Counted from the first letter of the stretch, positions 39,771 through 49,291 are shown. The stretch is DNA of 64,000 bases from Hyalangium ruber (GCF_034259325.1 NZ_JAXIVS010000011.1:124001-188000), one strand, 5' to 3'. The notes: generated by a model from the letters alone, not told the origin. Made by a program: numbers and translations.

Positions 39771-40736
39771 TCATCCGCCTGCCCACTCGAAGTCGGTCTT
39801 GCCCTGTCTGAGCATCTCGGCAAGGGCATCCAGCACTGGAAGGCGGGCCTCGCGCTCCAGCGGGAGCCAGTCGCCCCGTGCGTCGATGCCGAGGAACACA
39901 TAGCGGTCCCCATCCGTCAGGCCGAGTTCGAGGATCGCCGAGGCCAGGCCCAGTCTGCGCACGACTGCGAGACAGGCTGTCCCCAGGGGCTCTGGAAGGG
40001 TGTGGGGCTGAAGCTTGGAGGCTCGCGCGGCGCGTGGTTTCCCGGTCGGTCGCGCGGGCAGCGCCGCCGCGAAGAGGCGGCACCCGATGACGGCCACACG
40101 CACCTTCGTCACCCCGGGCGTGGTCTGTTGGAGCATGACCGGGGCTCGCCGGAAGAGTTCGGCATCCTGAAGGCTCTCTAGAGTGAGCGCTTTCTCTGGG
40201 GCCGCCGCTCGGGCACTGGCAGGCGGCGACAGCTTCATCCGCAGGCGCAGTACCTGCCCCTGGCACTCGCGGAAGAATTCGAGCGCGGCATGTGGGTCGG
40301 TCGTGACGAGGGTGGGCGGAATCTCGAGCCCGCTCTCCTGGGCCGCGCGGAGTTGAAGTGCCCGGTTGTCGGCGCCATGGCGGAGTCGCCAGGGCGGGTT
40401 GACCCAGAATCGCTCTCGCAGGTGCAGATAGAGCCCGGAGACGGTCTCGGTGCATTCCGCCTGGGCATATTGCTTCGCGACGGGGCTCCACTCTGGCGGG
40501 AGCGAGAAGCCCCGATAGGTCCTCATCCAGACCGTGCGGACCCTCTCCAGGGAGAGCATGCCCTGCTCGCTCTGGAGCAACCCTGGGACGTGTGGCGACC
40601 CGGGATGGAGCGTGACGGTCGCGGTGAGCGGCAGATCCTCGGGATGGAAGCGGAACGTCTCGGTGCCCTTCTTCCGCAACGCGGTCTCCAGGGCATCGGC
40701 ATGCCGGTCATCCGGATCGGCGATCAGCAGGATCAT
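39771..40736 (-). CDS. MvdD-like ATP-grasp protein with altered metal ligands
   Basis: 321 residues, end-to-end similar to the ATP-grasp gene at 53644 (shared RERFWVNPPW near 108-116, and RLGLASAILELGLTDGD). These resemble microviridin-type (graspetide) ligases that form ester or amide rings between side chains. Here the expected E-x-N metal motif reads FLGIDARGDW (E to G283, N to D285) and the upstream Asp is Glu270, so ligase activity may be lost. ATG at 40736 is chosen; it overlaps the upstream glycosyltransferase stop by four bases. Last gene of the minus-strand operon. Confidence 0.8.
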   Translation of the reverse strand: MILLIADPDDRHADALETALRKKGTETFRFHPEDLPLTATVTLHPGSPHVPGLLQSEQGMLSLERVRTVWMRTYRGFSLPPEWSPVAKQYAQAECTETVSGLYLHLRERFWVNPPWRLRHGADNRALQLRAAQESGLEIPPTLVTTDPHAALEFFRECQGQVLRLRMKLSPPASARAAAPEKALTLESLQDAELFRRAPVMLQQTTPGVTKVRVAVIGCRLFAAALPARPTGKPRAARASKLQPHTLPEPLGTACLAVVRRLGLASAILELGLTDGDRYVFLGIDARGDWLPLEREARLPVLDALAEMLRQGKTDFEWAGG

Positions 40737-42442
40737 TTCTTCTCTCTGGCCCGCTCGATGTAGCCGTACTTGAGGAGCCACATGAGGTGGCGACGGCCCC
40801 GGTCGCCAGACAACGCTGTCCGGCTCGCCGCCAGCGTGCGCATGACCGAGCTGATGCTCACAGGCGCCCCCTTTCCGTGAGCGAGCGCCTTGAGGATCTG
40901 CTCCACGGTGCCGCGATGGAGCGGTTCGGACCCCACGTAGCGGGGCGCGAGCTGTCCAACCCCCGTCAGCAGTTCCCGGCCGGGCTCGCCGAGCACGAGC
41001 TTGCTGCGGCCTGTGAGTATCTCGGTGGCGAAGCCCTGGAAGGCGTCGAAGTACCGAGGCGCAGTGTGCGGCAGGGCGCGGGGGGCTCGTCGCTTCAACC
41101 GGGTCGTCGTGGCGCAGAGTTCCCTCCAGAGCGCCTCGTACCGGGCGATGATCTGCTTCCACGAGAACGACGCCACCACGTGCTGCCGGGCGCGTTGCCC
41201 CATCTGGCGCCGGAGCGTCTCGTTGCTCATCAAGGACTGGAGGCGTTCGCGCAGGACCGTCAGGTCGATGGCGACCGACTGCGCGAGCGTGAGGTGGGCC
41301 ACCAGATCCGTGGGGAAGTCCAGCAGCGACCCGAGCGCGGAGACATCGGCATCGCAGCGCATCCAGGAGGTCGGTATCCGGAATCCGGTCTCCCCGTCGA
41401 TGACGGTGCTGCGATAGCCATCCCAATCGGAGACGACGGCGGGAATGCCACAGGCCATGGCCTCGAGGGGCGTCAAGCCGAACGTCTCGTGGACGTTGTC
41501 GATCGGCGACACGAACACGTCCGCCGCGGAGTAGTACAGGTGTCGTCGTGCCTTGTGCAGCTCGGACATGACCATCACCCGGTCACCGATGCCCTGCTGT
41601 GCCGCGTGCTCTCGGATCGTCCGCAGATGGGAGTCCGTACCAGAGCCCGCGAGCACGAGTAGGGGATTCTGCCGGGGGTTGTCCGCGACGAGCTGGCGGA
41701 AGACGCGCAGCAGCGGCAGGAGGTCCGCCTTGCTGTCGGGCGCGACGCGGCCCGCCCACAGCAGGATGAAGGCATCGCGCGGGAGACCCAACTGGTGGCG
41801 GACGTCGGATTGGTCACGCTCCCGGAACAGGAGTTCATCGACTCCGAGCGGGATGACGTCGAAGCGTCCGCGGTACTTCAGCTGGGTGCCGTGGGCCCGG
41901 TTGAAGGACTCCTCGACCTGGCCCATGAGGGCGGCCAGTGCATCGCGCGTAGTGGGAGAGATGCACACGACGGAGTCACAAGGCCGGACGTCGAGCAGCA
42001 GCAGCTGGAGGAACCACGAGTGGCGCAGGTGCCGACGGCTGATGACATGCGGCGTGATCGTGATGGGGTAGGGCGTCCGGGCATGCATCTGGCGGAGCGC
42101 GAACGGACGCTCGGCCTCGCCTGTGATGTCGTGCCAGTGCGTGATGCCTTGTCCATCGAGGCCGCTCAGCAGCGTGCCGTAACCGTCCACCGTCGCGACG
42201 TCAGCGGGGCGGTGCCAGCGCCGCAGCAGGTGTTGCACCTCGGCACGGGTGGTCTCGACGTTGCCTGGCGACGAGAAGAACCGCGGCCGGGACTCGCCAT
42301 GCGCGAGCGTCGCGGTCACGAAGTCCTCGATCGCGACGTGCATTCCCCCGACGAGGGCGTCGGCGGGAGACCGCTGGGCGTCGAAGAACATGCCCAACAC
42401 CGGTGCTTGGGCCGCTTTCTCGGCCGGGGACTTTCTTGCCAC
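40733..42442 (-). CDS. GT4-family glycosyltransferase
   Basis: 569 residues. The GT-B nucleotide-binding half is clear: WAGRVAPDSKADLLPLLRVF, LAGSGTDSHLRTI and the E-x7-E type segment ETFGLTPLEAMACGIPAVVS. About 100 residues follow the catalytic domain, ending in a helical stretch (VSISSVMRTLAASRTALS). Translationally coupled to the ATP-grasp gene and following YcaO, so it may glycosylate the cluster product; the sugar is unknown. Confidence 0.88.
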   Translation of the reverse strand: MARKSPAEKAAQAPVLGMFFDAQRSPADALVGGMHVAIEDFVTATLAHGESRPRFFSSPGNVETTRAEVQHLLRRWHRPADVATVDGYGTLLSGLDGQGITHWHDITGEAERPFALRQMHARTPYPITITPHVISRRHLRHSWFLQLLLLDVRPCDSVVCISPTTRDALAALMGQVEESFNRAHGTQLKYRGRFDVIPLGVDELLFRERDQSDVRHQLGLPRDAFILLWAGRVAPDSKADLLPLLRVFRQLVADNPRQNPLLVLAGSGTDSHLRTIREHAAQQGIGDRVMVMSELHKARRHLYYSAADVFVSPIDNVHETFGLTPLEAMACGIPAVVSDWDGYRSTVIDGETGFRIPTSWMRCDADVSALGSLLDFPTDLVAHLTLAQSVAIDLTVLRERLQSLMSNETLRRQMGQRARQHVVASFSWKQIIARYEALWRELCATTTRLKRRAPRALPHTAPRYFDAFQGFATEILTGRSKLVLGEPGRELLTGVGQLAPRYVGSEPLHRGTVEQILKALAHGKGAPVSISSVMRTLAASRTALSGDRGRRHLMWLLKYGYIERAREKK

Positions 42443-42488
42443 GGGCTCTCCGGTCAGCGACAGGGCGCGGTTATCCGCGCGGCATATA

Positions 42489-43640
42489 TCAGATCGAGAT
42501 CGTGAGTCGTGCTCCCGGAACCATGACCTTCACGACCACGACCTCCGCGAGCCGCTGGCTCAGGTTCACCCGATATGCGCCCTGGAAGCCACCCTGCTGG
42601 AGGCTCTCGAGGACATGCTGGTAGTCGCGGGTCAGATCGTGGCTCGAGCGTTCCTCCAGCTCATCCCAGCTCGTGTCAGGAGTGAGCTGCGAGAAGAACG
42701 AGTACAGCCGCTGGTGGCTGCCGCCACCTTGGTAGGCCGCCTCCGAGAGGTCGTCCCGGGAGCCGTGGATGAAGGTGAGCCGCGATTGGGCGGCCTCGGT
42801 GATCGCCCGTGTCGCGGCCACCGAGGGACTCAGGTGGGCGCCGTAGCCCAGGTTCACCGTCGAGGCGTGGCTGAAGGGCGAGGAGTCCAGCAGGACAGCC
42901 ATGAACGTATGCGTGGGCAGCTCGCTCGGTGCTCGCAGCAGCACGAGCCGGAGCTCGGAGCGCTCGACCTGCTCCCGGAGCACGCCGACCACTTCGTCGG
43001 TGACGGTGTCGAGGTCGATGACATCGCACCGGCCCAGGTGGATCCGATTGCCTTCGGAGAGGCGTGAGAGGGTGTCTCGCTCGATCAACTCATACAGGCT
43101 GTGGAGCGTCGCCTCGGTGAGGTGGTTGCCGCTGGCCAGACCGTTGAACGAGTACCGGTGATGCTGGTGCCGGTAGTAGTAAGCGGTGAACGCTGGGAGC
43201 CAGAGCGCCTCTCCGGAGTGCAGGTCCTCGCCCTGGACCCAGTCGAGCACCTGGTCCTCCGTGAAGTACGCCGAGGACCAGAAGCCCTCGAGGCTCTCCG
43301 GTGAGACGATACGGGCGCCATCTCGGCGTAACTGCCCAAGCGAGGCGCGATGAAAGGGCACCGCAGGGTTCTCGGCGTGCCAGTGCTCGATCGACTCCAT
43401 CAGCGCCGACACCTGGGCATCGACGTGGCGAAGCCCCTTGCCGTTGGAGGTCTGCAGCACGCGCCCTTGCGGACGGATCGCGACGTAGACCGGGATGCCG
43501 GTGCAGTCGAGTCCGGTGATGTCCGCGCAGCGGGTGATGCCGAAGGAGCGCAGATGCGGTCGGATTCGCTCGAGGGTCGTCTCTGGAGAGACGACCCGAT
43601 GCGTCCCGCGCATGTAGGCCTTGGGAAGTTCGAGACTCAT
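42489..43640 (-). CDS. YcaO-domain protein (peptide backbone-activating enzyme)
   Basis: 383 residues. The ATP-binding motif TSNGKG (64-69) and the SALMESIEHWHAE helix (78-90) with the Mg-binding Glu residues are intact, as is the HSLYELIERDTLSRL segment. YcaO enzymes use ATP to phosphorylate a backbone amide, giving azolines (Cys/Ser/Thr) or, with TfuA, thioamides. The C-terminus (KVMVPGARLTISI) lacks the PxPxP end of azoline-forming YcaOs. Its ATG overlaps the TfuA stop by four bases, and the pair is diagnostic of thioamidation systems. Confidence 0.92.
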   Translation of the reverse strand: MSLELPKAYMRGTHRVVSPETTLERIRPHLRSFGITRCADITGLDCTGIPVYVAIRPQGRVLQTSNGKGLRHVDAQVSALMESIEHWHAENPAVPFHRASLGQLRRDGARIVSPESLEGFWSSAYFTEDQVLDWVQGEDLHSGEALWLPAFTAYYYRHQHHRYSFNGLASGNHLTEATLHSLYELIERDTLSRLSEGNRIHLGRCDVIDLDTVTDEVVGVLREQVERSELRLVLLRAPSELPTHTFMAVLLDSSPFSHASTVNLGYGAHLSPSVAATRAITEAAQSRLTFIHGSRDDLSEAAYQGGGSHQRLYSFFSQLTPDTSWDELEERSSHDLTRDYQHVLESLQQGGFQGAYRVNLSQRLAEVVVVKVMVPGARLTISI

Positions 43641-45067
43641 GACGGCTGCCCAGGGGTCAGGAGGCTGGCGGTGCGTCCCGACAGCTGGAGCTCCTGGACG
43701 ACGGCGACCTCGAGATCATGCGCGCGTCCGAACCGGGTAGGGCCCTGCGCGATGACCCACTCCGCGAGTGCCCGCTCCTCGAGGACGCGGAGGAGTCGCT
43801 CCGGTGCGAGCTCGAGTGAGCGGGCGGCATCCACCTGGCTGGTGGCGGAGCCCAGCCCCCACGATGCGAAGAGGGCGTCGCGTTCAGCGGGGGGACACCG
43901 CACGCCGCTCTCGCGAGCCCAGGCCACGATGAAAGCCCGCTCCTCGGCCTCGGAGGTCCGCGGGGGCCGCTCTCGGGACAGGTGCGCTTCGAGTCGGGCC
44001 ACGGCATCTCGATCCCATTCCAGTCCGAATGCTCCGGGGCCCGACTCGAGCAGCCAGGACAGCAGGGCGCGCTCGGCGAGCAAGGCCGTGTGCTCCTGGC
44101 GCGTCAACCCGTGGGCACGTGCCCAGGTCCCCGCGTCCACGACGTCGTTCGCGCGGGCCCAGTGGCTCTCGAAGGCCCGCACGGAGGTCTCTGGGCAGGT
44201 CAGCTCGCGCTGGCGCGCCCAGTCGAGGATGAACCACTGGCGCAACACGCGCTGGCTCGTGGCGTCCCAGAGTTCCTGGGACTGGCGCGCCGCGCGGAAG
44301 AGGGTGTGCCCCGCGACGGGCGTGGTGCCACTTCCCAGCTGACGGAAGCCCAGGCTCACGCGCTGGAACTCCTCGCGCCACAGATCCACCCGGTCACTCG
44401 AACCAGACCGGCCCACCCGCTCCCGCTGGGCGCAGTGCCGCAGGACGCCACTCGCGTCGCGAGACTTGAGGTCCACGGCGTTCTCGCGCAGGTACTGCTT
44501 CCACTCCGCCACTCGCGGCTTGGGCCAGTCGCGCAGCAAGGGGCACTCGAGAAGGCGGCGGTACGAACGCTCGGGGTAGTACGTCTCTCGCATGAAGGTC
44601 AGGAGTCGCTCCGACTCATCTTCCGAGAGCTTTCCGTCGGCCACCGCCTGGCGCAGGGTGTAGCGGATGTTGACGAGCGGCTCCGACAGCGCGCGATACC
44701 CCATGTCCTCGGGAGCGTGGCGCAGCGCCACTTCATCGTCCGCGTTGATGAGACCATCGCGGTACCACTCGAAGATGGTGCCGTACCCCACCATCCCGAA
44801 GGAGTGGAGCTCCGCGGCGCGGAGCGCACCCATGCTGCTGGCTCCGAATACCTCGATGCCCTCGTCCAGCGCGGCGAGCAGCTCCCGCTGCCAGATGGAG
44901 GGCCCGCTGTGGAAGATTCCATCGATCAGGACGATGGTCTTCACCCCGGAGGCCAGCACCCGGTAGATGTCGCCCTTGCGCGCCGGCGGGCGGTACTCGG
45001 CGTCCAGGATGGCTCGGGCCCGTTCCTGGCTGAGGGACGGGCCTAGGAAGACGATGACCGATGCCAC
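43637..45067 (-). CDS. TfuA-like protein with two C-terminal helical repeats
   Basis: 476 residues. The N-terminal about 215 residues match the TfuA core: VIVFLGPSLSQERARAIL, IVLIDGIFHSGPSIWQRELL, GASSMGALRAAELHSFGMVG. TfuA partners YcaO in peptide backbone thioamidation. The C-terminal half carries two similar segments, about 278-363 and 378-463, each with WAR..., CP..., ERAL..W and FG landmarks, an internal duplication of near 100-residue period. TfuA cores are usually near 220 residues, so this extension is unusual. Coupled to YcaO; four bases upstream of it lies the first JmjC gene. Confidence 0.9.
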   Translation of the reverse strand: MASVIVFLGPSLSQERARAILDAEYRPPARKGDIYRVLASGVKTIVLIDGIFHSGPSIWQRELLAALDEGIEVFGASSMGALRAAELHSFGMVGYGTIFEWYRDGLINADDEVALRHAPEDMGYRALSEPLVNIRYTLRQAVADGKLSEDESERLLTFMRETYYPERSYRRLLECPLLRDWPKPRVAEWKQYLRENAVDLKSRDASGVLRHCAQRERVGRSGSSDRVDLWREEFQRVSLGFRQLGSGTTPVAGHTLFRAARQSQELWDATSQRVLRQWFILDWARQRELTCPETSVRAFESHWARANDVVDAGTWARAHGLTRQEHTALLAERALLSWLLESGPGAFGLEWDRDAVARLEAHLSRERPPRTSEAEERAFIVAWARESGVRCPPAERDALFASWGLGSATSQVDAARSLELAPERLLRVLEERALAEWVIAQGPTRFGRAHDLEVAVVQELQLSGRTASLLTPGQPS

Positions 45068-45071
45068 GGGC

Positions 45072-46421
45072 CTAGCGCGCCTCGGACCGGACGCGCTTCT
45101 TCGCGGACGGCTTCGTGGCCCGCTTCACGGGCAGCTTCGTGGATGAGCGGGCTGGCCGCGCGGCGGCCTCTTCGACCTGGATGGCACGCATCGAGTAGAG
45201 CCGCCCGAGCATCGACCGGATGAACGCGGCATCCAGCGCGTACTGCTTCTTGCGGACCGTCGCCTCGCCGCTGTGCTTCTTGATCAGTTCACGCACCTTG
45301 TACTTCTGGCCGCTGTTCAGATCGCGGAACAGCTCGACGAGCTTGGGGTGCGCCTGGACGGCGAACGAGTGCCCATAGATGGCGCCAAGCAGCTGCCCCT
45401 CCTGCACCTGGAACAGGACCGGCTCGGAAGGATCGACCCAGACCGTGTCGGTGTCCTTGAGCTCACGCGGCTCCTGCTTTGGCGCGGCCTCGAGCCCCAG
45501 GCCGCTCAAGCGGGCGAGCCACTTGCGAGAGACCGCCAGACGCAGGTCCGTGCCAATGCTCTCGAAGGCCTCCAGCATGGTGTTGAGGTTCTCGGGCATC
45601 TCCGGCGAGCGGCGTGCCTTGTCCGGCTGGAAGGAGGGGATCGTCTGGCTCTTCTCGACCTTGCTGAGCCGCGAGTCGATCAGCTTCGTGGCGTCTCGCT
45701 GGATCGACTCGATCCAGTAGTGCTTGTGGACCGCCATCAGGATGCTGAGCTGGAGGGCGGGCTCGGAGCCGGCCTCCGAGACGTGGTAGTAGCCCTGGGG
45801 GATGTAGAGAACGTCGCCCGGCTCGAGATCGAACGTCTGGGCCTCCCCGAGGATGGACTCGTAGCCGGCATGCCCGACCAGATGGGGGTGGCGCTGCAGC
45901 ACTTCGGGCGCCCACATCCGGAAGCGCTTGCGCCCATCGAGCATCACCAGGAGGTTGTCGATGGGATCCTCATGGACACCGAATCCCGTGACCTCGGTGC
46001 GGCTGTACCAGATGACCGCGTCGGTGCTCTCCGGCACGCCGATCTCCGAGTAGAGCCCCTTGACGAAGCCGCGCGCCTGTCGCCACAGCCCGATGTCCCA
46101 GGTATGTGCCTTGTTCAGCACGACCGCGAAGCCACGCCCGTTGAGCGCCTCCGTCACACGGCGCGTGTAGTCCTCGATCGACGCATCATTGGAGGGCAGG
46201 AAGCCCCGGGCATCGAACTCCCGGTAGGACTTGTCGACGAAGAAGCGCAGGGCGACCTGCTCGCCAGGCTTGTTGGCGGACTTGCTCGCCGCCGAGAGGA
46301 TCCGGAACGCGTCATGCTTGGCCAGGAACTCTGTCGGGAAGAGCTTGCGGAAGTGTACGGGCTGCTTCCGCCAGTAGCGAGCAACGAAGTCAGGCCAGTT
46401 CAGCTGAAACGGCGCCACCAT
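45072..46421 (-). CDS. JmjC/cupin-like iron oxygenase (1)
   Basis: 449 residues. The cupin_4/JmjC core has the 2-His-1-carboxylate set H150-E-D152 (GFGVHEDPIDN) and H213 (IPQGYYHVSE), with the LDGRKRFRMW strand between. Family members hydroxylate protein or peptide side chains with 2-oxoglutarate and oxygen. A winged-helix-like C-terminus ends in a basic tail (RATKPSAKKRVRSEAR). ATG at 46421 follows CAGGAG; the frame is open 41 codons upstream. Paralogous to the next gene. Confidence 0.87.
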   Translation of the reverse strand: MVAPFQLNWPDFVARYWRKQPVHFRKLFPTEFLAKHDAFRILSAASKSANKPGEQVALRFFVDKSYREFDARGFLPSNDASIEDYTRRVTEALNGRGFAVVLNKAHTWDIGLWRQARGFVKGLYSEIGVPESTDAVIWYSRTEVTGFGVHEDPIDNLLVMLDGRKRFRMWAPEVLQRHPHLVGHAGYESILGEAQTFDLEPGDVLYIPQGYYHVSEAGSEPALQLSILMAVHKHYWIESIQRDATKLIDSRLSKVEKSQTIPSFQPDKARRSPEMPENLNTMLEAFESIGTDLRLAVSRKWLARLSGLGLEAAPKQEPRELKDTDTVWVDPSEPVLFQVQEGQLLGAIYGHSFAVQAHPKLVELFRDLNSGQKYKVRELIKKHSGEATVRKKQYALDAAFIRSMLGRLYSMRAIQVEEAAARPARSSTKLPVKRATKPSAKKRVRSEAR

Positions 46422-46435
46422 CTTTTGAACTCCTG

Positions 46436-47713
46436 TCAATCCACGGCCCCTGGGAGCAGGGACCCCAATTCCAATGCACGCACGCGATGGAGCTGCGTGA
46501 GCAGTTGATGGGCCTCGGCGCGGTCGGAGGCGGACCAGTGCCACGTCGCCGTCTGCTCATCGAGCAGCGCACCGACGCGCCACCGCTGGCCACTGTTGAG
46601 GCGCTCCACCAGCGCCTGGACACCCTCGCTCGCGCGTGTCACGAACGAGTGCCCCCGCGCGGCCCCCACCAGCGAGTCGCCCAGGGCGTATAGCAGGATG
46701 GGGTTGTCGGAGTCGCCCTGGAGCGTATCGTCGTCGGTAATGGCGCGCGTATCCCGCTCCTGCGGGGGACCAAGCCCGAGGCTCGTCAGCCGCGCCAGCC
46801 AGCCCCGGGCCACCTGGAGCCTCATGCTGGAGCCGATGCCCGAGAAGGCATGGGTCAGCTGCTCGAGGTGCTCGGGTAGGGGAGCTGTCACCTCACCCCC
46901 TTGGGGGGGGATCAGCGGAATCGTCATGCTCGCGGGCACCTCGCGGAGCTGGGGCTCCTGCGCTCTCCACATCGAGCCCCGGAACCAGTCGAGCCAGAGC
47001 ATTCGCTCGGAGGTGATGGCGAGGCTGAACTGGAAGCACGGTTGGTTGTCGCCCTCCACGACGTGGTAGTAGCCCTGGGGGATGTAGAGCATGTCCCCGG
47101 GCTCCAGATCGACGATGAGACTCTGGTCTCGGATTCCCAGATAGGTGGTGTCGTTCACCACCTCGGGGTGGGCGCGGATGATGTCCGTGGGCCACAGCAG
47201 GAACCGCTTGCGGCCCGTGAGCACGAAGATGAGGTGATCGAACGGATCATTGTGGACACCGAAGCCACTGACGCCTGCCCGGCTCAGCCAGAAGACCAGG
47301 TCCGTGTTCTCCGGGATCCCGACACCTTCGTAGAGCTCTTGCAGGAAGGTACGGCACCGCAGCCACAACGAGTCATTCCAGGCCTCGGCATGGTTGAGCG
47401 CCAGCACGAAGTTCTGCCCGGGCAGCTGGGTGGCCAGCCGCTGCGTATACGCCTCGAGGGACTTGTCCGCGAGCGGCAGAAAGGGCCTGGGGTCCGACTC
47501 CTTGAAGCCCTTGCCCGTGAAGAAGTGGAGCGGGACGCGGCTGCCTGGCTTCTCCGCCGTTGCCCGACTCGCCGTGGCGAAGATCTCGAAGCCCTCATCG
47601 GGCGAAAGAAGCCCCGGCCGGAACGCCGCTGGGAAATGCACTGGAGCCTTGCGCCAGTACCGCGCAATGAAGTTCTTCCAGCCGATCGGCGGCGCTGACG
47701 TCATGGTGCTCAT
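46436..47713 (-). CDS. JmjC/cupin-like iron oxygenase (2)
   Basis: 425 residues, paralogue of the preceding JmjC protein and separated by 14 bases. Metal ligands H154-N-D156 (GFGVHNDPFDH) and H217 (IPQGYYHVVEG) are intact. The start is ambiguous between ATG 47713 and 47704; both lack a strong ribosome site. Probably the first gene of the six-gene minus-strand operon (JmjC2, JmjC1, TfuA, YcaO, glycosyltransferase, ATP-grasp). Likely hydroxylates the precursor peptide (inference). Confidence 0.85.
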   Translation of the reverse strand: MSTMTSAPPIGWKNFIARYWRKAPVHFPAAFRPGLLSPDEGFEIFATASRATAEKPGSRVPLHFFTGKGFKESDPRPFLPLADKSLEAYTQRLATQLPGQNFVLALNHAEAWNDSLWLRCRTFLQELYEGVGIPENTDLVFWLSRAGVSGFGVHNDPFDHLIFVLTGRKRFLLWPTDIIRAHPEVVNDTTYLGIRDQSLIVDLEPGDMLYIPQGYYHVVEGDNQPCFQFSLAITSERMLWLDWFRGSMWRAQEPQLREVPASMTIPLIPPQGGEVTAPLPEHLEQLTHAFSGIGSSMRLQVARGWLARLTSLGLGPPQERDTRAITDDDTLQGDSDNPILLYALGDSLVGAARGHSFVTRASEGVQALVERLNSGQRWRVGALLDEQTATWHWSASDRAEAHQLLTQLHRVRALELGSLLPGAVD

Positions 47714-47764
47714 TCTCGGTTGTTCAACGGGCCAGGCCGCGCGCGAGGCACTGGCGCGGCGCAT

Positions 47765-47792
47765 CGTATATGTCGGGCCTCTCATGCGTAAA
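47765..47792 (-). promoter_or_regulatory. candidate promoter of the minus-strand tailoring operon
   Basis: On the minus strand, TTTACG (47787-47792) and TATACG (47765-47770) with 16-base spacing, about 52 bases upstream of the ATG at 47713. It lies in the 180-base divergent gap, whose AT-rich stretch stands out from its surroundings. Weak match. Confidence 0.3.
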
Positions 47793-47893
47793 TGACCAAC
47801 TCACGTGCCTGGCCGTCAGGTCTCCACGGCAGGCGGGCGAAGAGCGGTTGATGTGGCCGGGGACAGTAGATAAACCTGCCACCCCTGTCGGCC

Positions 47894-49291
47894 ATGGTGC
47901 TCCCTCCAAAACTCTTCGTGGAGCTGGCGGCCATGCCGCGGCTCGAGGCGTGGTTTCTGGGCGGCGTGCTCCACAGGCTGCTGCAGGCGAAGTTCGAGCC
48001 GCGGGGGTGCCGCGCGGTGCTGGAGCGCATGAATGGCCGGGTGACGCGTCCCGTGCTTCGCCCCCAGTGCGTGGATGACGGAGGGATGGTCATCGATGAC
48101 AGCGCGCTGTTCCCCGAGCCCGGTCCCTGGCAATTGGACTTCCAGGCGCCCGAAGCAAAGTGGAACTCCGAGCTGCCCGCGGACGTGCTCCCGGCCATTG
48201 CCCACTTCCTTCGCCTGGCCACCCACACGGAGGATGTCCAGGGCCTGCGCGAGGTGTGGCCCTTCCAGGAGGAGGACGCGCTCGAACTGCTTCGTCCCAC
48301 GCCTCCTCCCGAGGTGCGCTGGCCCGTGCCGGACAAGCCCGGCATCTATCGTCGCGAGCACGCGAGCCTGCTGCTCCGATCGCGCACGACGAGCATTCTG
48401 GTGGATCCGGTCAGCCTGGATCGCCGCATGCCCTACATGAGCGAGGCGCCGGTCCACCTTCCTTCCCAGGGCGTGGACGCCGTGGTCATCACCCACGGCC
48501 ACGGAGACCACTGGCACCTTCCCTCGCTGCTGACCCATCTGGCCACGCCAGACGTTCCGGTGCTGGTGCCGCGCATGCCCCGCATCAGCCTCCTCTCCCC
48601 CCAGCATTTCGAGGCGTCCCTCAGGGCGTGTGGCCAGAACGTGCTGGCGCCCGCCTGGGGAGAGACGGTGAAGGTGGGGGACATCGAGATCGACATCCTG
48701 CCCTTCTATGGCGAGCAGCCCGCGCGAGAGGGGCCTGCCCTGAAGCCGGGCTTGCGCAACTGGGGCAACTGCTACCGCTTCACCACGGAGGACTTCTCGT
48801 GTGTGTTGTTGGTGGATGGCGGAACCGACCCCGCGGGGAGCATGGAGCACGTGCTGGCCAGTTCCTTCGCGCGGCGTGGCCCCGTCGATGTGCTCCTAGC
48901 GTGCCAGCGAGAGTTCCAGTCCCCCTTCTTCGGAGGACTGAGTGACATCTGGGCGGCGCTGCCATGGGCGCAGCTGTGCGGCCTCCACGAGGACTACCAG
49001 CGGGGGCAGTTGAAGAACACGACAGCCGGGACCCAGGGGATCGCCGAGGCCTGTGGCGCGGCCGGGTCCCGCTACTTTCTCGCCTATGCCAACGGTTTCC
49101 AGGGGGTGGGCAAGCCGATCACGGACATCGGCTGGGGCAGTGGTGAGCCCTCTGAAGCCGCCTGCAACGGACTGCTGCGCGAGCAGCTGAAGCGCCGAAA
49201 CATCACCACCGAGGTCCCCGAGTGGAGCCCCGGGGACGCGGCGTGTTTCTCGCGAGGGCAGCTGTCGTTGGAGCGGCCCTCTCTTCGCTGA
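47894..49291 (+). CDS. MBL-fold metallohydrolase in the peptide cluster (1)
   Basis: 465 residues. An about 150-residue N-terminal helical region is followed by a metallo-beta-lactamase fold with intact metal motif THGHGDHWH (200-208) and the VVITHGHGDH strand. The layout REHASLLL...ILVDP, PVLVPR, GETVKVGDIEIDILPF matches the MBL protein at 59409, so the two are paralogues. Such proteins recur in peptide clusters but their reaction is rarely known. Divergent from JmjC2. ATG at 47894. Confidence 0.83.
   Translation: MVLPPKLFVELAAMPRLEAWFLGGVLHRLLQAKFEPRGCRAVLERMNGRVTRPVLRPQCVDDGGMVIDDSALFPEPGPWQLDFQAPEAKWNSELPADVLPAIAHFLRLATHTEDVQGLREVWPFQEEDALELLRPTPPPEVRWPVPDKPGIYRREHASLLLRSRTTSILVDPVSLDRRMPYMSEAPVHLPSQGVDAVVITHGHGDHWHLPSLLTHLATPDVPVLVPRMPRISLLSPQHFEASLRACGQNVLAPAWGETVKVGDIEIDILPFYGEQPAREGPALKPGLRNWGNCYRFTTEDFSCVLLVDGGTDPAGSMEHVLASSFARRGPVDVLLACQREFQSPFFGGLSDIWAALPWAQLCGLHEDYQRGQLKNTTAGTQGIAEACGAAGSRYFLAYANGFQGVGKPITDIGWGSGEPSEAACNGLLREQLKRRNITTEVPEWSPGDAACFSRGQLSLERPSLR

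Noticed and set aside
47809-47877. GTG-initiated open frame of 22 codons in the divergent gap, considered as a second precursor
   Set aside because: No ribosome site and no leader before its lone GG; no family resemblance to the precursor at 50684.
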